Made by a program: the position numbers and the translations under genes
Shown: in pieces, positions 11,245 through 23,468 of the stretch
How the letters are laid out: each line of letters starts with the position of its first letter
Position numbering within the stretch: the first letter of the stretch is position 1
Notes under the pieces: model-generated
The model's input: the letters and a program-made list of their open reading frames with translations, nothing else
Told to the model about the DNA's origin: nothing
Databases searched by the model: none
Assembly: GCA_013146195.2 (NCBI GenBank)
Contig: CM028377.1
Span: 64,811,124 to 64,875,123 of the forward strand
Length of the DNA stretch: 64,000 nt
Direction of reading: 5' to 3'
Source: Codonopsis lanceolata
Lineage: Eukaryota; Streptophyta; Magnoliopsida; Asterales; Campanulaceae

Positions 11245-14200
11245 GTATACACATATAGTGAACAGCTGACTCTACCCTGTTTTGGTGGAGTAGATTTTAT
11301 ACTAGAAATGGAGTCGTCCATTCTTCCACCAAAATTGTGTTTACTATTGAGTCGGTTGTATTTCTCCGTTTTCCTTTCTGTCTTGTTAGACAAGTGTTTT
11401 CGTGTTGGTAGATGCTAGCATCGAAGTATGCTATGAAACCAAATTAATCACATGTTTTTCCTTTTGTAGTTTGTGAAATAATGTAGAGGGCACTAGTTTA
11501 GACTTCACATTTGTTCTTATAGGTGCATCTTGCGGCAGTAAGCAAGGGATCCCGCCACTGATTTGTCCATCAAAGTTCGGCTCACTTCTTAGCAGCAAGT
11601 TGGAAGAAAACGTATGGTGTTGTACAATCGTTTACCTCATGATTACTTGTGTATATGCAGCTGATAAGCGCTTATTTTTGGTATATTGATCAAGCAGAAA
11701 GATTCCAGGACTGTCAATGCGTTTGATGAAAAATACTTAAATCCATGTGATCGACGAAAAATGAAACTGAATGGTCAGGGTTCAGCAAGGGGAAGACACA
11801 AAAATGGGCTACCTTCGAGGCAAAAACCTTTTCAATGCCCCAGCTCTCTTTCAGTTGATGTTGATAAACAAGTCATTCCAAATGGTGACAAAAATGGCAG
11901 GCGTTCTTCCACTTGTTCTCCTTGTAACGAAGATGTCTCAGGCTGTTTATCAAAGTATGGATGGTTCTTTCCTGTTGTCTATCATTGTTTGTCCTTTCAT
12001 TATCTCCCTTGAATGATTTCATACGAGCTTGCTATGTTTTTGCAACTTAGTACCTTCCCAACTTAGATAACCATTATGTTCTTGTTGATACTATGGCTTA
12101 TTTACCTGTATATTGCAAGTAGGACTATGGTGTTGTTATCTCATGTTATTTGAATCAGGATAGTAGAGCTGCCTTGCGTGGTGCATTTGGTACCTTTATC
12201 TATGGGGTTTGCACTTGCCATTTTGTCATTCTAGCATAGCTGGCCACAATAGATCTGCATGTTATACTTGTTTTTAAGCCTGCAGTTGTCACATTATGAC
12301 ATTTATATAAAATTCATATATTTGAACTTCAATCAACTCCGTAATTTTATTTTATTTGGATAATTGTTTTTGCTTAGGCTTCAGGAGGATGAGACGGTTT
12401 GCTTTCGAAATTCTTTTAAAGTACACGTTGATTCTTTTACTTATTTAGGAAGAATTTACATGCGGAGTATTTCTTGTACTTCATAGTGGTTTGTATTTAT
12501 TCACTTTACTATTATTGCACACAAATACAAATATCCTTGGAAGTAACTTTGGTATCAGTTTATTTCTACACGTGGCTCAACTTGCCAGCATTTCATTAGT
12601 ATTATTTCTGCTGTTCCCATATGTGTTTTTTCACTGAACCCTGACTGATTAGTCATTGACGGAATATGGCAATTGAGGAGTTTTTACTTGTGTGAGAACC
12701 CTGTTGTTTACGGGTCTGAGATTGAGGTGTCGACAACTTGATTCTTGGTTTTCCTGGAATTATAAATGTGTGCGTGTGGATCAAATGCAGCATTCTTCCC
12801 ATTATGCCCAGCCCTCTTTCCAAAAGAATAAAAATAGTAATATATATATATATACATATATATATTATATTATTGTATTAAGTACTAAATAAAAAATAAA
12901 TGATACATATGGTTTGTAATATACATTGAACAGAAAAAGAAAATATGGTTTGTAAAACAGGCTAATTAGCTGCAGCAAGGAAAGCCTATATTAGTGGACA
13001 TTGGTCTTCTATTTAACATATGTTTGATGTCTTCTTGAGAAGGATTACTGCAATCGACACTCAGATGACTTGTATTTGCATTTTATTTTTCTATTTTTGT
13101 AACTTCTTTTCCTTTTGTAGGAGGAAAACTTCCCATGACCAGCCTTCAAGAAATCTCAGGCCAAGAAATGTATATTCCCCTTTACATTTCCATCTCTTCT
13201 TCACTTTTTTGTTCTCCCTTTATGCTGCATTATATTGTACTTCATATGTTCCCTTTAAATTTTGCTCTTTCTGGTTTTATTTTATAATTAACATCTTCCT
13301 TGTCATGTAGCAAGAAATTGACTCCATACAGTCGGGTTAATTTACTTTTCTCACTCTGGTTGATGAAATGTTAAAGAATGTTTGAGGACCAGCTCACTTA
13401 CCGATGAATGCATGAAAGAAAAAAATAGCAACAGTGGTGAAGCCAGTAAATGTCTCCTGCAGGGGAAGAATTAACTCAATTAAAGAACTTCAAAATTTTT
13501 ACTTCCTCCATCCCAAACGAATGTCCCTTAATCCCCCCACTCAAAAAAAAAAAGAGTGTCATTTTTATTGAGTTTACTAAATTCAACTTTGTCAGTAAGC
13601 ATGTCCCAATGGACACTTGCACTAGACTATGTAAACACTAATGACACGTTTGGCTTATACAAATGGGTATTAAATACCTGGCTATTAAAAAACCCTGGAA
13701 TGAGTTAGAGAAACCCACCTCCATGATGGCTCTGAGATGCCTACTAGTAGTGGGTATTTCGCACCTGTAGGAAACTAGTACCCACAACCACTTACACGTT
13801 ACGGATAAGGATCACACCTTAAGATGCATGCTTTCCAAACGTACTCTAACTCTCTAAGGCGTATTCATATATATATATATACTATAATTGATTCAAAATC
13901 AGCTTCCTTAATTTTAGTAAAGAATCTAAAAAGAACACTTGTTTTGGGACTGAGGGAGTAGTAATAGGCCTACATTGTGAATCTTAAATTACTGGCTCAT
14001 AATTATAACGAGTCCACAAATAAGGAAAGTAGGAAACACATCATAAAATAATCATGTTCAAGAAAGTACACATTCAAAGTGATTAATAATGTCTACAACT
14101 ATATTTTTGAAGGTTTAATTTCTTGAATCATAATCATTTTACATAAGAAATTAATAAACATTCAGCTAGTACCTCTTTTATTTTTATTTTTATATTTTCA

Positions 14201-17200
14201 AAATTTTCATGGGGACACTAAATATATTAATCTTTGTATTTTATAAACCCTCTTATAAATTCCTCAGTATATATATTTTTTTGACAAAAATGGCAGTGGG
14301 GCCACAGGTTCAAGTGCCCTTAGAGGTTTATGCCACTGAAGATCAATTAAAATTCTAATCTATAAAGTGAAGATGATATCAATCCTTGATTACAGATATA
14401 GAAAGCCAGAGATAGCAAGGTTGAGTACTAGCTGAAAGACAAAGGGGTCTGTGTGGGAAATGGAATTTTTGTTAATGAAACCTTTTTGAATAGTAATTCT
14501 AGGGTTCTACATATGCGCTTCAATAGATGAAAAAATTCAGGAGAACCTGTGCACTGTGGAGTTTCTCATATATGTATGAAGTATGGATTTGTAAATGTCT
14601 AGGAATTAGATAAGTTAAATGTGTTTGGGAGTCCCAATTCTTAGCCAACAGAAGAAAGTCATGGGTGAGAGAAGAACATAATCAAAGAAAACTTAGTTTC
14701 CTTTATGGTTGCTGATTTTTTTTTCCCCTCAATAAGGTTGAAGTAAAATCATTTGGTTGGATAACTCTCTTGCTCAGAATTTAGTGAGGGGTATACAGCT
14801 TGCATATACTCTTCTCAAATGTTTTTCTCTTTATTCCAGTCAGATTGGACTCTGGTCCGACATTATCTTATGCTGAAGCAAAGTTGTTCTAGCCTCGTTA
14901 AAGATGCTTTGAGAAGTTTCTGGATTTATGAATTCCTTCGGTGCGGTGCGTTTCCCACATTGTCAGATGTTGCAGTTATGTGCATAAACCTGAGATATAT
15001 TTTACTGATAGACTGTTGCAGGATTCGGCAGTTCATATAATCGTGGATACTGAACTTTAAAAATCTTAAAGAATGGTATATTCCCTTCACATTGTTTAGC
15101 AGTCTGCATGTAATTGAATGAGCGGGTACTATTTGAAAGTAAAGAGACATTTTTATGGGGAGTTTGACTCTTCACTCTAAGAAGTGCTGTCCATTTTTTG
15201 TATGAACAAAGTGAAGGATTATCCAGAATCCACACTAATTTCTGCTATTTCTAGTGGAGCTGAGAAATATGATGAAGTTCTTACATAAAACCTTTCTATT
15301 AGAAATAAAGCCTGAAAGCATGTCCAAATGTGACCCCAGCATGTTCATGCGTGCCCTAGATGAAAAGAACTATGACACTTTTCAATCATGTCTAGTCTGA
15401 TGCATATCAAACGCCTTGGTACTGGCCTATAGAGAAGGCCAATGTTAGCATAGTCATATTTCAAACATGGTTTACTCATTGGCTGATTATTATGCGGATG
15501 GAAGGTACTAATCTTTTAGTGCACATTAACATCTTCTCAAAAAACCATCTATTTTAACTTCTCTTATTTATAAAATCTGTTCATCTCTTGAAAGTTTGGA
15601 TTAGACAATGTTATGTTGCTTTAGCTATTCAAAGGATGGTAGCTAATTAGTCTTATCTTCACTAGAAAAAACTCTTGCTTGTTGACCCCAAGAGGTGGGA
15701 GAGATGGCAAGGGCACTCGGACAAAGATCTTGAAGTCCTTGGTTCCAATCCCCATATCAACAAGGGGTCAAACTTACCTATCAAAAAAAAAAAAAACTCT
15801 TGCTTGTCAAGTAGTGATGTCTCTTGATTTTTTTTTGATAGACAAGTGTGACCCCTTGTTTGTATGGGGACCAGAACCAAAGACCTCAAAGTCTTTGCTC
15901 GAGTGAGTGCCTTTGCCATCTCTCCCGTCCCTTGGCCCAAATACGATACAATAAAAACATGAAAAGCATGACACGATAGGCACGATAAGCGAAACTGTTT
16001 GATTTAGTTAGCCACATGCTGTTAAGCCCAACAAAATATATGGTTTTTTATTTTTAAATACATATTCTTATAAACTGTTGACTTTTTTTTTAAACTACTC
16101 GACTATTTATCAAAAAAAAAAAAGTCAAGTAGTTTAAAAGTCACAAATGGACAAATAGTAAACTATGTAAGAATTACGAAAATAGTTTAAAAATTAAATT
16201 TCAAAAAACATTTTAAAAAAAGTTATCGCCCTTACTGTTCTTTCGGGCCGGTCTGATAACCCCGAACCGGACAAACCCCCTGTCCAAACCTTATAATTTC
16301 ATGCCATGTTTGTGTCGATCAATTATGCCGTGCCTCACATTACCAACCCTAATCTTGATAGTCTTGTGTCTTAAGTATAAGAACAGTTTGTATTTATTTC
16401 ATTATCTTTAGTGCTTTGCAGTCTTTGTGATTTTTGGTTACTATTTCAGTCATTTATTCTATGCAGCTGAAATGGTTTGTCTTATTGAAACATGTGAGTT
16501 TACTTGGAAAGTTAATGCTACTTCACTTGAAACACTCCACTGATGTTGAGGAGTTGATTCTAAGAATTATTTTTTGGGGTTGTTTTTCTGAAAGTGTGCT
16601 TGTCTCTATGTTTTGCCCTTGATCTAATGCAGTCTTTCTGACAGGGGCAATCTTTTTTTCTAGTGGATGAGGAGGAACTTGAGCAGTTGAAGAATATAAA
16701 GCTAGCGGAACAAGTGGAAAAATTGGATGAGAGGTAAGGGATTATTATTTATTGTTACCTTTACTTGATATTCAGATAGATAGTTGGACTGGTAAAAATA
16801 ATATTTCCTGTTGTTCTTTTCACAGCATGAAAGAGATTGTAGTCAACTATCCATCAAGGTACACCATAAGTCTTTTGAATTTGATGCACAAATTACCACT
16901 AGTAGAAATGATTGTGTAAGATGGATTTCTCATTTGTAAGTTTTTATTTTTTATTTCGATGTCTTTTGTGTTACAGGGATGATCCAGAATCAGTTGAAAT
17001 TAGTTTCTCAGACATGGAATGCCTTGCTCCTGAAGCATTTTTGTCATCACCAATTATAAATTTTTACATCCGGTAAGTGTATGAAGGCATCCGTTCCTAT
17101 AGTATAGTGATTATGCATGCTTCTAAGGTGTGGGTAAACTCTTTGTCCTCCCATGTTTCTGGATTTGTTTGACAGATTCATTAACTTGTCTATTTCTTAA

Positions 17201-19105
17201 AGTAAAGTGTCAATGCAAACTGTGGTTCTGTGGAAAGATGGTATTCTTTGTTTCTATATCTTGAAGTGGTCGATTTCCTTGTGATTTTGTATATCACGAC
17301 AATCGGAGTCACTTCCACATGAGATTCATATAATATCAAGCTAAAAGATTCCTTTCTCGTTATGATTCAAAATTTATCCTAATTCAGTTCCCAGTATAGA
17401 AACTCAACAAGGCGTAAGGGCTTGTTTGATAATTGTATTTGAAAATTAGGGCTTAAGATCCAGTTATTCAATGCATAAATGTGTATATTCAATAAAAGGC
17501 ACAGGGACTTGTTATAGACTTTTTTATGCATCATAGACACATGTAAAAGATTCAATTAATAAAAGGAAAATGAAAGGAAGAAAATAAAAGAGTAAGGCAG
17601 GATCCACGCTTCTTAGAGAAAGAGAGTCAAATAGTAGGTGGTTTGCATTCTTTTGGACCAGAATTTGAACAAAACTTAACTCGATAGCTCTTATCTCAGA
17701 AAGTGTCTACATTTCTTCCTTGAAGCTATTTTAACACATCTCCAAGGTCTAAGCAGTTCCAACATTTCCCAATTTCCCCCTATCACTGTTGTGTATCTCT
17801 AGCATTTCTGAAGTAAAAGAGAATAAATGCTCTATAAATTTCTTTTCTTTGTATATATTCCTATCCGTTCTCTTATGAATGGCTGGGAAGTGGGTAAACT
17901 TTTAGATGCAATTCAAACCCTATATAATGCCATGAAGCAATTGTTTATTTATTGCATAAGTGCTTAACTGGGTGAACTTTTGCCTTTGGCTTGAGCGAGG
18001 TTGTAAATTAGAATTTCTTAATTGTTTCTTTTGGCTAGATACCTACAGAATCCAACATCTCCATCGGAAAGGACCAGGCTTGATTATCATTTTTTCAACA
18101 CATATTTCTACCAGAAGCTGAAAGAGGCCATGCTTAGCAAGGTATCTGTCTTTTCTCCTTTTGGCTTCAGTATGCATGAACAAATTCATATCCCAGCTTA
18201 AGATACTTTTTGATATTCTTTTGGGGATACTGGTTAGCGTGTTAGTTGAAGCTGGTAAAACATGTAGCATTTATTAAGTTCTATGAATATCAAGGGCACT
18301 CAGGCAAAGACCTTGAGGTCCTTTGTTCCAATCCCCATACCAACAAGGGTCACACGTACCTATAAAAAAATGAATATCAAACCGTAGTGGCCTTTTTGCT
18401 ATCAGGAGAATAAAGGAACTGGGTGCCCCTTTTCTCTGCATATGGGCAGTAGTACTATCTAGTTTAACGGAAATTTCCCCTGGATTCCTAATGCTCATCA
18501 AAGACATGATGGAGGATTTTACTTTCATTGCATTCTAGCAGATCTTTTACCTCTATTTGGACGAGTAATTAAAATGAATACTATTAGAGAAATTAAGATC
18601 TGCAGTTTCTGAAGCTAATTGGAAATGCATGACGTTTTATTAGTATCCATAAATGAAGTGGAACTTTAAATCTTTTTGCATCTTTGCCATGTGATGTTCC
18701 TGAAAACGTTTCCAGCAAAACAAACAACTTAAAAACACAAAGAAGGTGTTCGATCCAAATTTCTTTTCATTGTAACGTCACTCTTCTAAAATCTAAATGC
18801 ATGTTTCTCTCACTCTTTTCTATTTAAATTTTAAAATAAAATATAATTTATATTTTTAATGACCTGTATTTTTCTTGCTTTAGCGAAATGACAGGGAAGC
18901 ATTGTTTGTGAAGTTCAGAAGGTGGTGGAAAGGTGTAAACATTTTTGAGAAAGCATATATACTTCTTCCAGTACATGAAAAGTAAGTTCTTTGAGCTCAA
19001 TATGGAAACAAATATTGATATGGTAATAGCAAGAATTGGACCTTGTCACCTTGTTAGAGATAAAGCTTAAGGAAGAAAGATCCAGCTTCAATATTAATAA
19101 TCACT

Positions 19106-19149
<44 letters not shown>

Positions 19150-22100
19150 CTTGTATAGTATTTCATCTGTCAAGATAAGGATCACAGTTTTCACATTTCT
19201 CTTTTGTTTTTTGTTTTTGTTTTTTAAATTTTTTTGTATGCTTTTTGCAACGTTGGGAAATAATGAAAGAGTCGTGATGGGGATCCAAAAATATGCCCCA
19301 ATTTATCATCCCAATCGAGGTGGCAAACACGTGATTGGTTTGATATAATCACCGTTTAACCTATCATATGCTTGCCTCCTAGATTGGGATGAGATATTTG
19401 GACAAAAAAGTTTGGTTCCCTAGATGTATGACTGTAAGGGAGACATTGGCCTGATGAGATCTAATGCTGTAGAGTAATAAGTATCCACTAAAGATTTTCT
19501 ATCCAAATTCCAATTCTTTCAACTTTCAACTTTCAAGATCTATCCTCTGATCCACCAACTTAAGATGTCCACCTAGCTCTTTCCTTACACCTTTCTCATG
19601 AGCTCCTGTACTAAGCGCCTTTGATCTTCTCACGCCTTCACTAGCTAGCCTTTAGTTAACTATTCAAAAAGAAGGAAGTGTGGAAGGGGATCCATTTGGT
19701 AGAGCATGGGACTGGATTATACACACTTTAATCCTCCTGGCTTTGGAAGACTTTTGTCCAGTAGATCCCTGTATAGAAGGCGGATCAGCTGGCATTCCTC
19801 TGCTCTTACTCCCGCACGAAGAGCTACTTAGACTGACTACTCTCTGCTTTCTTTTAGATTAGGCCATTAAGGAAGAAAATTCAGTGGAAAAGATTGAAGC
19901 TAGATCAAGGTCCAAAAGGAATCTCTCTCTTCTGACCCCTATTTACTAGATTGAGAAAAAGGGTTCATCCCAATTCGATCTAAATATCCCAATTTATCAT
20001 TGGCACCGGAAGGAAGCTATCTCATTCTATCCCAGACATATAGATTGGATGCTTTTACTGAAATCCTTGCCTGATCAAAGAAAGAGCAGCTTTCTTTATT
20101 TGTCCCTTATCCAAGTATAGGAAGCATTGAACCCTACTAACATTGGAGTATTTAACCCATAACCATTTGTCAGCTGGTGTACTAAGGCTTTAGTTAGCTG
20201 ATGGAGTATTTGTATTTTTAACACACCTGCTCATGTGCTTCCAGACTGCAGCAAATACGTTGGTGAATTTTTGGATTGGATGATGTAGAGCTCACCAGTC
20301 ATTGAGCCAGAATGTGTGTTTTTGATTGCGTGCATTAATTATAGGTAAAAGCAGGAGCATCTAATTCAACCTATTAACATTTGTGGAACCCCAAGGATCT
20401 TATGTTACTTAGATACTTATTAATAAATAGCTACCACTAGGATTTTGTTTCAGAGGTAGGACTCCTCCATCCTCCCATTTTTGGGCAAGGCTGGTTGTCC
20501 CCCTCCTTGTGTTATTTTTCTTATATCAGGTCAGGGTACTGCCCCTGTTTCTTAAATATTTTTGAAGGATCTTAGGTCGCGATTTGTTATATTAAACTAG
20601 TGATTAGTTATCATGTCTCGTAGTGCTATCATGCTGCCTTAACGCCAACATGGCCTTTGGACATGGTGCTCTTAAATATATTTAGTGATTTGACCACCTT
20701 TCATCATAAACTTAGAAGTTACAGCTCTCATTATTTTACCTCAATGGCACAACCTTGTGATCATGTGATGTATGATAAATCTCTTGCCCTCAAAGCCATC
20801 ATAATCAACATATAGGTTGCCTTTGTCACTAAATCTCATTTCAGTCTCAGTGATACTACTGACAATTTGGAACTCAAAATTATGCATGCATTGTTAAATT
20901 TTAACTCTTGGCTCCAAAAGTAAAAAAAGCCTTACCTCTGTGAGTAGAGAGATTATGTTTCTGTACTAAACCGTGACATCCAGATCCCAATGGAGCAAAT
21001 CGACCAACGTGCCAAGGCTTGCACTTATTAGGAGTAATTTGTGAAAATCTTACCATTTACGCCTGTAATTTCCATAGCTAGTGTCTATTGAATGAAGGTT
21101 GTTATCATCTCCCCCCTTATAAGTACAAAAGGGTGGTTCCCCATAGCCAAATTTCATAATAGATTAATGAAAATCATTATGTATGAAATGGTTGAATTAG
21201 TGTTTAGTGCCAACTTTACTACTGCACTGGTGTGTTATGCATTTGTTGGAAAGCTGTTGCATTCTGTTAAATATGTTGACCTTGCATCTCAATCTATTTT
21301 CTGAAGTGGCTTAATATGTGATCTACCTAACTTGTATTTCATAGTGTTTTGCATTTTGATGTTCCTATTGTGCAGTCACCATTGGAGCCTGGTGATTATT
21401 TGTTTCCCAGACAAGGAAGATGAATCGGGGCCAATTTTGTTGCATTTGGATTCACTAGGATATCACTGTAGTAGATCAATTTTTGACAGCATTAAAGGGT
21501 ATGACAAAGATCCTTCTTGTCTAGTCGATGGCCTATGATTTGAAATACCATATATATGTTGTATCTGTGAGATGGATGTTACTGGAATATTTTTCTCATT
21601 TTCTTGTTTTAGGTTAGGAGCCTGTTTTACTTGTTTACTTACTAGAGAAGTGTATTCTTTAATGCTATATTAACAAACTTGATCCTTGACTTTCGAATAT
21701 CTAATGTGCTTGTAGTTTCTTGAAAGAAGAGTGGAACTACTTAAGAAAAGAAGAAGCTCCTTCAGATCTTCGCATTACGGATAAAGTCTGGCAAAATCTC
21801 CCTCGTAGGATGGATGAGAAAATCATTACGGTAAACATTTTTCCTGAGGGCCTCAGATTGATTTTTGTTAGATCAAGGCATCAACCACTTGCTTGTGGGA
21901 GTCACTAACCTATTACATCCTTGACGCCTCATGTTGGACTCAAATTTGAGAAGAATTTTGGGATTTAGTATTACCCTTTTCTTCTTAAGGACTTGTATAG
22001 AATCTCTGTCTTTGTTCCGTAAGGGACTTGTGCATGTTCCTTGACATGGAGTATAATTCACAGTTCCTAACTTGATTAATTTTTGAAGTGTCGTGAAATT

Positions 22101-23468
22101 GCAGCCTTTCTTTTTCTTGTATCTCTGTTATGCTAATAGCAAGCCTCTGTCGTGATTAACTTATGTGGTCGATTTATGATTTATTTTTCCTCTTCCAATT
22201 TAGCTATATAAATAATTTTTGGCACTCCAAAATAATGTACCTTATCCCTTGTGGTAGATACTTGTGTCTCAACGTAAAAGTTGGAAAGTAATTTAGTAAT
22301 TAGTTAATAGTTAATACATCTGCTATATAGGATGGACTAACAAACCATTATATCGTCACCAATTATCTAGTAGGGTAATTGAATTAGAATGTGTCAACGG
22401 TTAGAAACTTGGTCTTCGTATCTTAGTACTGTATATATTTCTTGCAAAACAATTTGTGCTCTTGGAACAGCAAGTGTCCGTCTTCCAACAATTTTGTCAG
22501 AATAAACTATGGTTGGTTCTTAAAAGACTAGGAAAAATGAATTAGGGTAGGCTAATCTGTGTTCAATTTAGTAAGTGAAACTGAAGAAAACCCAAAAATT
22601 GCGAGGAAGTTTGTTAGATATGTAATTTGAGTTCCGAAGGTTCTGTTTGAGGTCATGGAGCTTAATGACGCATTATGTGGAAATTACTGACCTCTTTTTT
22701 GTTTCATGCCTCTTGAGATTCTTGCCATGACTTCGATGTTTGTTCTGACAGCATTTCTTTTGCCAACAGGTACCACAACAGAGAAACGATTATGACTGTG
22801 GTATCTTTGTTCTTTTCTTTATGGAACGTTTCATTGAGGAGGCTCCTGTTAGGCTAAGAAAGAAAGATTTAGAAATGGTACTTCTACCTGCTCATTATTT
22901 ACTTTTTTTGTGATGGAGAGTTTGAGATATCCCTTACTGCAGTGGTAATCCAACTGATTAGTGTTTTGGTGCTCAATTACCTCTGCCCCTCTCAGATGCT
23001 CCTACTTTCTACTTTGCTTATTCCACTTAAAGAGCGCCTATTGAAAATTTATGCTAAGAAAATATCTCTTGAGTTTCCAAATGACTTGTTACATTAACAT
23101 TGAAATAAAACAAAATATCTGTTATTGAAAAATACGAAGATATTTGGAAAAAGATTTTGTTCCTCAAAATGTTGAACTTTCAAACGAGTCGCTCTTCCAA
23201 CCTCATCGTATTGGTGGGACCGGTACTGTGTAGTGGCATCCATTTTATTTTGAGTTTGTGAATGCTTCCCTTTCTCCTAGCTACTTGTGTTCACTGGTGG
23301 TTGTATGTTGATTCTCAGTTTGGGAAAAAATGGTTTGAGCCTGAGGAAGCATCAGGCCTGAGACAGAAAATCCGGAATCTACTTTTAAAAGAATTCAAGG
23401 ATGCAAGGGAGAAAAGACAGGAGTCCGAAAAAGAGAAACTCCAATCTGAGGAAATTTCTGAACCTTAG
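7903..23468 (+). CDS. Ubiquitin-like (SUMO) protease, OTS1/OTS2 (ULP1D/ULP1C) type, 14 exons
   Basis: Cysteine protease (C48/ULP1 family) that matures SUMO and removes it from nuclear proteins; Arabidopsis OTS1/OTS2 act in salt stress and light/hormone signalling. Exons: 7903-8223, 10170-10221, 11523-11611, 11698-11954, 13121-13169, 16645-16733, 16826-16858, 16977-17072, 18039-18141, 18884-18981, 21376-21498, 21716-21830, 22770-22877, 23319-23468; all introns are GT-AG and frame is kept throughout, giving about 560 aa (close to Arabidopsis OTS length). The N-terminus has the OTS-type acidic DWDKLF segment and the LGPKLPDKGDKLKL motif. The middle is low-complexity. The protease domain starts near residue 287 (YPSRDDPESVE). 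Catalytic residues visible: His398 (HHWSL), Asp421 (HLDSL), Gln479 (VPQQ), Cys485 (DYDCG). Start choice: first in-frame ATG after a stop at 7813; an in-frame ATG at 7912 is the alternative. Orthology to OTS1 versus OTS2 is not resolved. Introns 5 (3.5 kb) and 10 (2.4 kb) are swollen by repeats. Confidence 0.93.
8423..9232. mobile_element. Tourist/PIF-Harbinger-like MITE in intron 1 of gene 1
   Basis: Inverted termini: left GTTTCCATTTGTTTCACTGA, right (reverse complement) GGCTCCGTTGGTCTCACGAA, both followed by AAAATGA, and both flanked by TTA (8420-8422 and 9233-9235), the usual 3-bp target of PIF/Harbinger. Internal DNA is AT-rich and interrupted by a second MITE at 8767-9043. A related single terminus lies at 23913-23935 downstream of the gene. 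Confidence 0.65.
8767..9043. mobile_element. Stowaway-like MITE nested in the Tourist-like MITE
   Basis: Left TACTCACTACGTTCTAAAAT and right (reverse complement) TATTCTCGTCGTCCTAATAT are degenerate inverted Stowaway termini with TA at the borders. Inside is a GGGATGTCCC palindrome. Confidence 0.5.
9552..9708. mobile_element. Stowaway MITE in intron 1 of gene 1
   Basis: The left end has the classic ACTCCCTCCGTCCCAAAATG; the right end (TCTCATTTGCTATGGAGGGT) is its diverged inverted copy. About 155 bp, non-coding. A lone partial Stowaway-like terminus (CTCCCGTCCCTAATTGAGTG) sits at 9343. Confidence 0.65.
9814..9887. repeat. 29-bp tandem repeat, 2.5 copies
   Basis: The unit ACCTTGTTTGG...GGAGTTA repeats exactly at 9814-9842 and 9843-9871, with a partial third copy. 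Identical copies indicate a recent slippage or duplication in intron 1. Confidence 0.95.
10591..10724 (-). mobile_element. tRNA-derived SINE, copy 1 (minus)
   Basis: The minus strand carries an A-box-like GATGGCAAGGGCACTCGG and a B-box-like TTTCAATCCCC, about 40 bp apart, then ACTTACCTATAAAC and an A-rich end. Same family as 15683-15797, 15828-15939 and 18289-18372. It lies in intron 2 of gene 1. Confidence 0.7.
11199..11238. repeat. (AT)n microsatellite in intron 2 of gene 1
   Basis: About 19 AT units followed by imperfect GTATATGTATACACATATA. Confidence 0.95.
13499..13965. mobile_element. Stowaway MITE split by another insertion, intron 5 of gene 1
   Basis: Left terminus CTTCCTCCATCCCAAACGAA and right terminus (reverse complement) CTCCCTCAGTCCCAAAACAA are inverted and bordered by TA. 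The centre (about 13640-13860) does not look like Stowaway and begins ACACGTTTGGC and ends CCAAACGTA, suggesting a second small element inserted inside. Confidence 0.65.
15683..15797 (+). mobile_element. tRNA-derived SINE, copy 2 (plus)
   Basis: Reads GGTGGGAGAGATGGCAAGGG (A-box region), then GGTTCCAATCCCC (B box), AACTTACCTATC and an uninterrupted A13 tail. The best preserved copy in the window; pol III promoter boxes appear intact. Confidence 0.8.
15828..15939 (-). mobile_element. tRNA-derived SINE, copy 3 (minus), inverted neighbour of copy 2
   Basis: Reverse-complement copy of the same SINE about 30 bp from copy 2, with its T-rich end (complement of the A tail) facing copy 2. The minus strand shows GAGATGGCAAAGGCAC and GGTTCTGGTCCCC as A- and B-box remnants. 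Confidence 0.75.
18289..18372 (+). mobile_element. tRNA-derived SINE, copy 4, 5'-truncated
   Basis: Begins at CAAGGGCACTCAGGC, lacking the first bases of the family, then TTTGTTCCAATCCCC (B box), ACACGTACCTAT and an A-rich tail. In intron 9 of gene 1. Confidence 0.7.
19660..20130. other. possible organelle-DNA insertion in intron 10 of gene 1
   Basis: Composition and texture differ from the surrounding AT-rich intron: about 470 bp of more balanced sequence (for example GGAAGGGGATCC, CTTACTCCCGCACGAAGAGC, AGAAAGAGCAGCTTTC) that reads like plant mitochondrial intergenic DNA. No gene is identified in it. This is a judgement of style, not an alignment. Confidence 0.3.
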
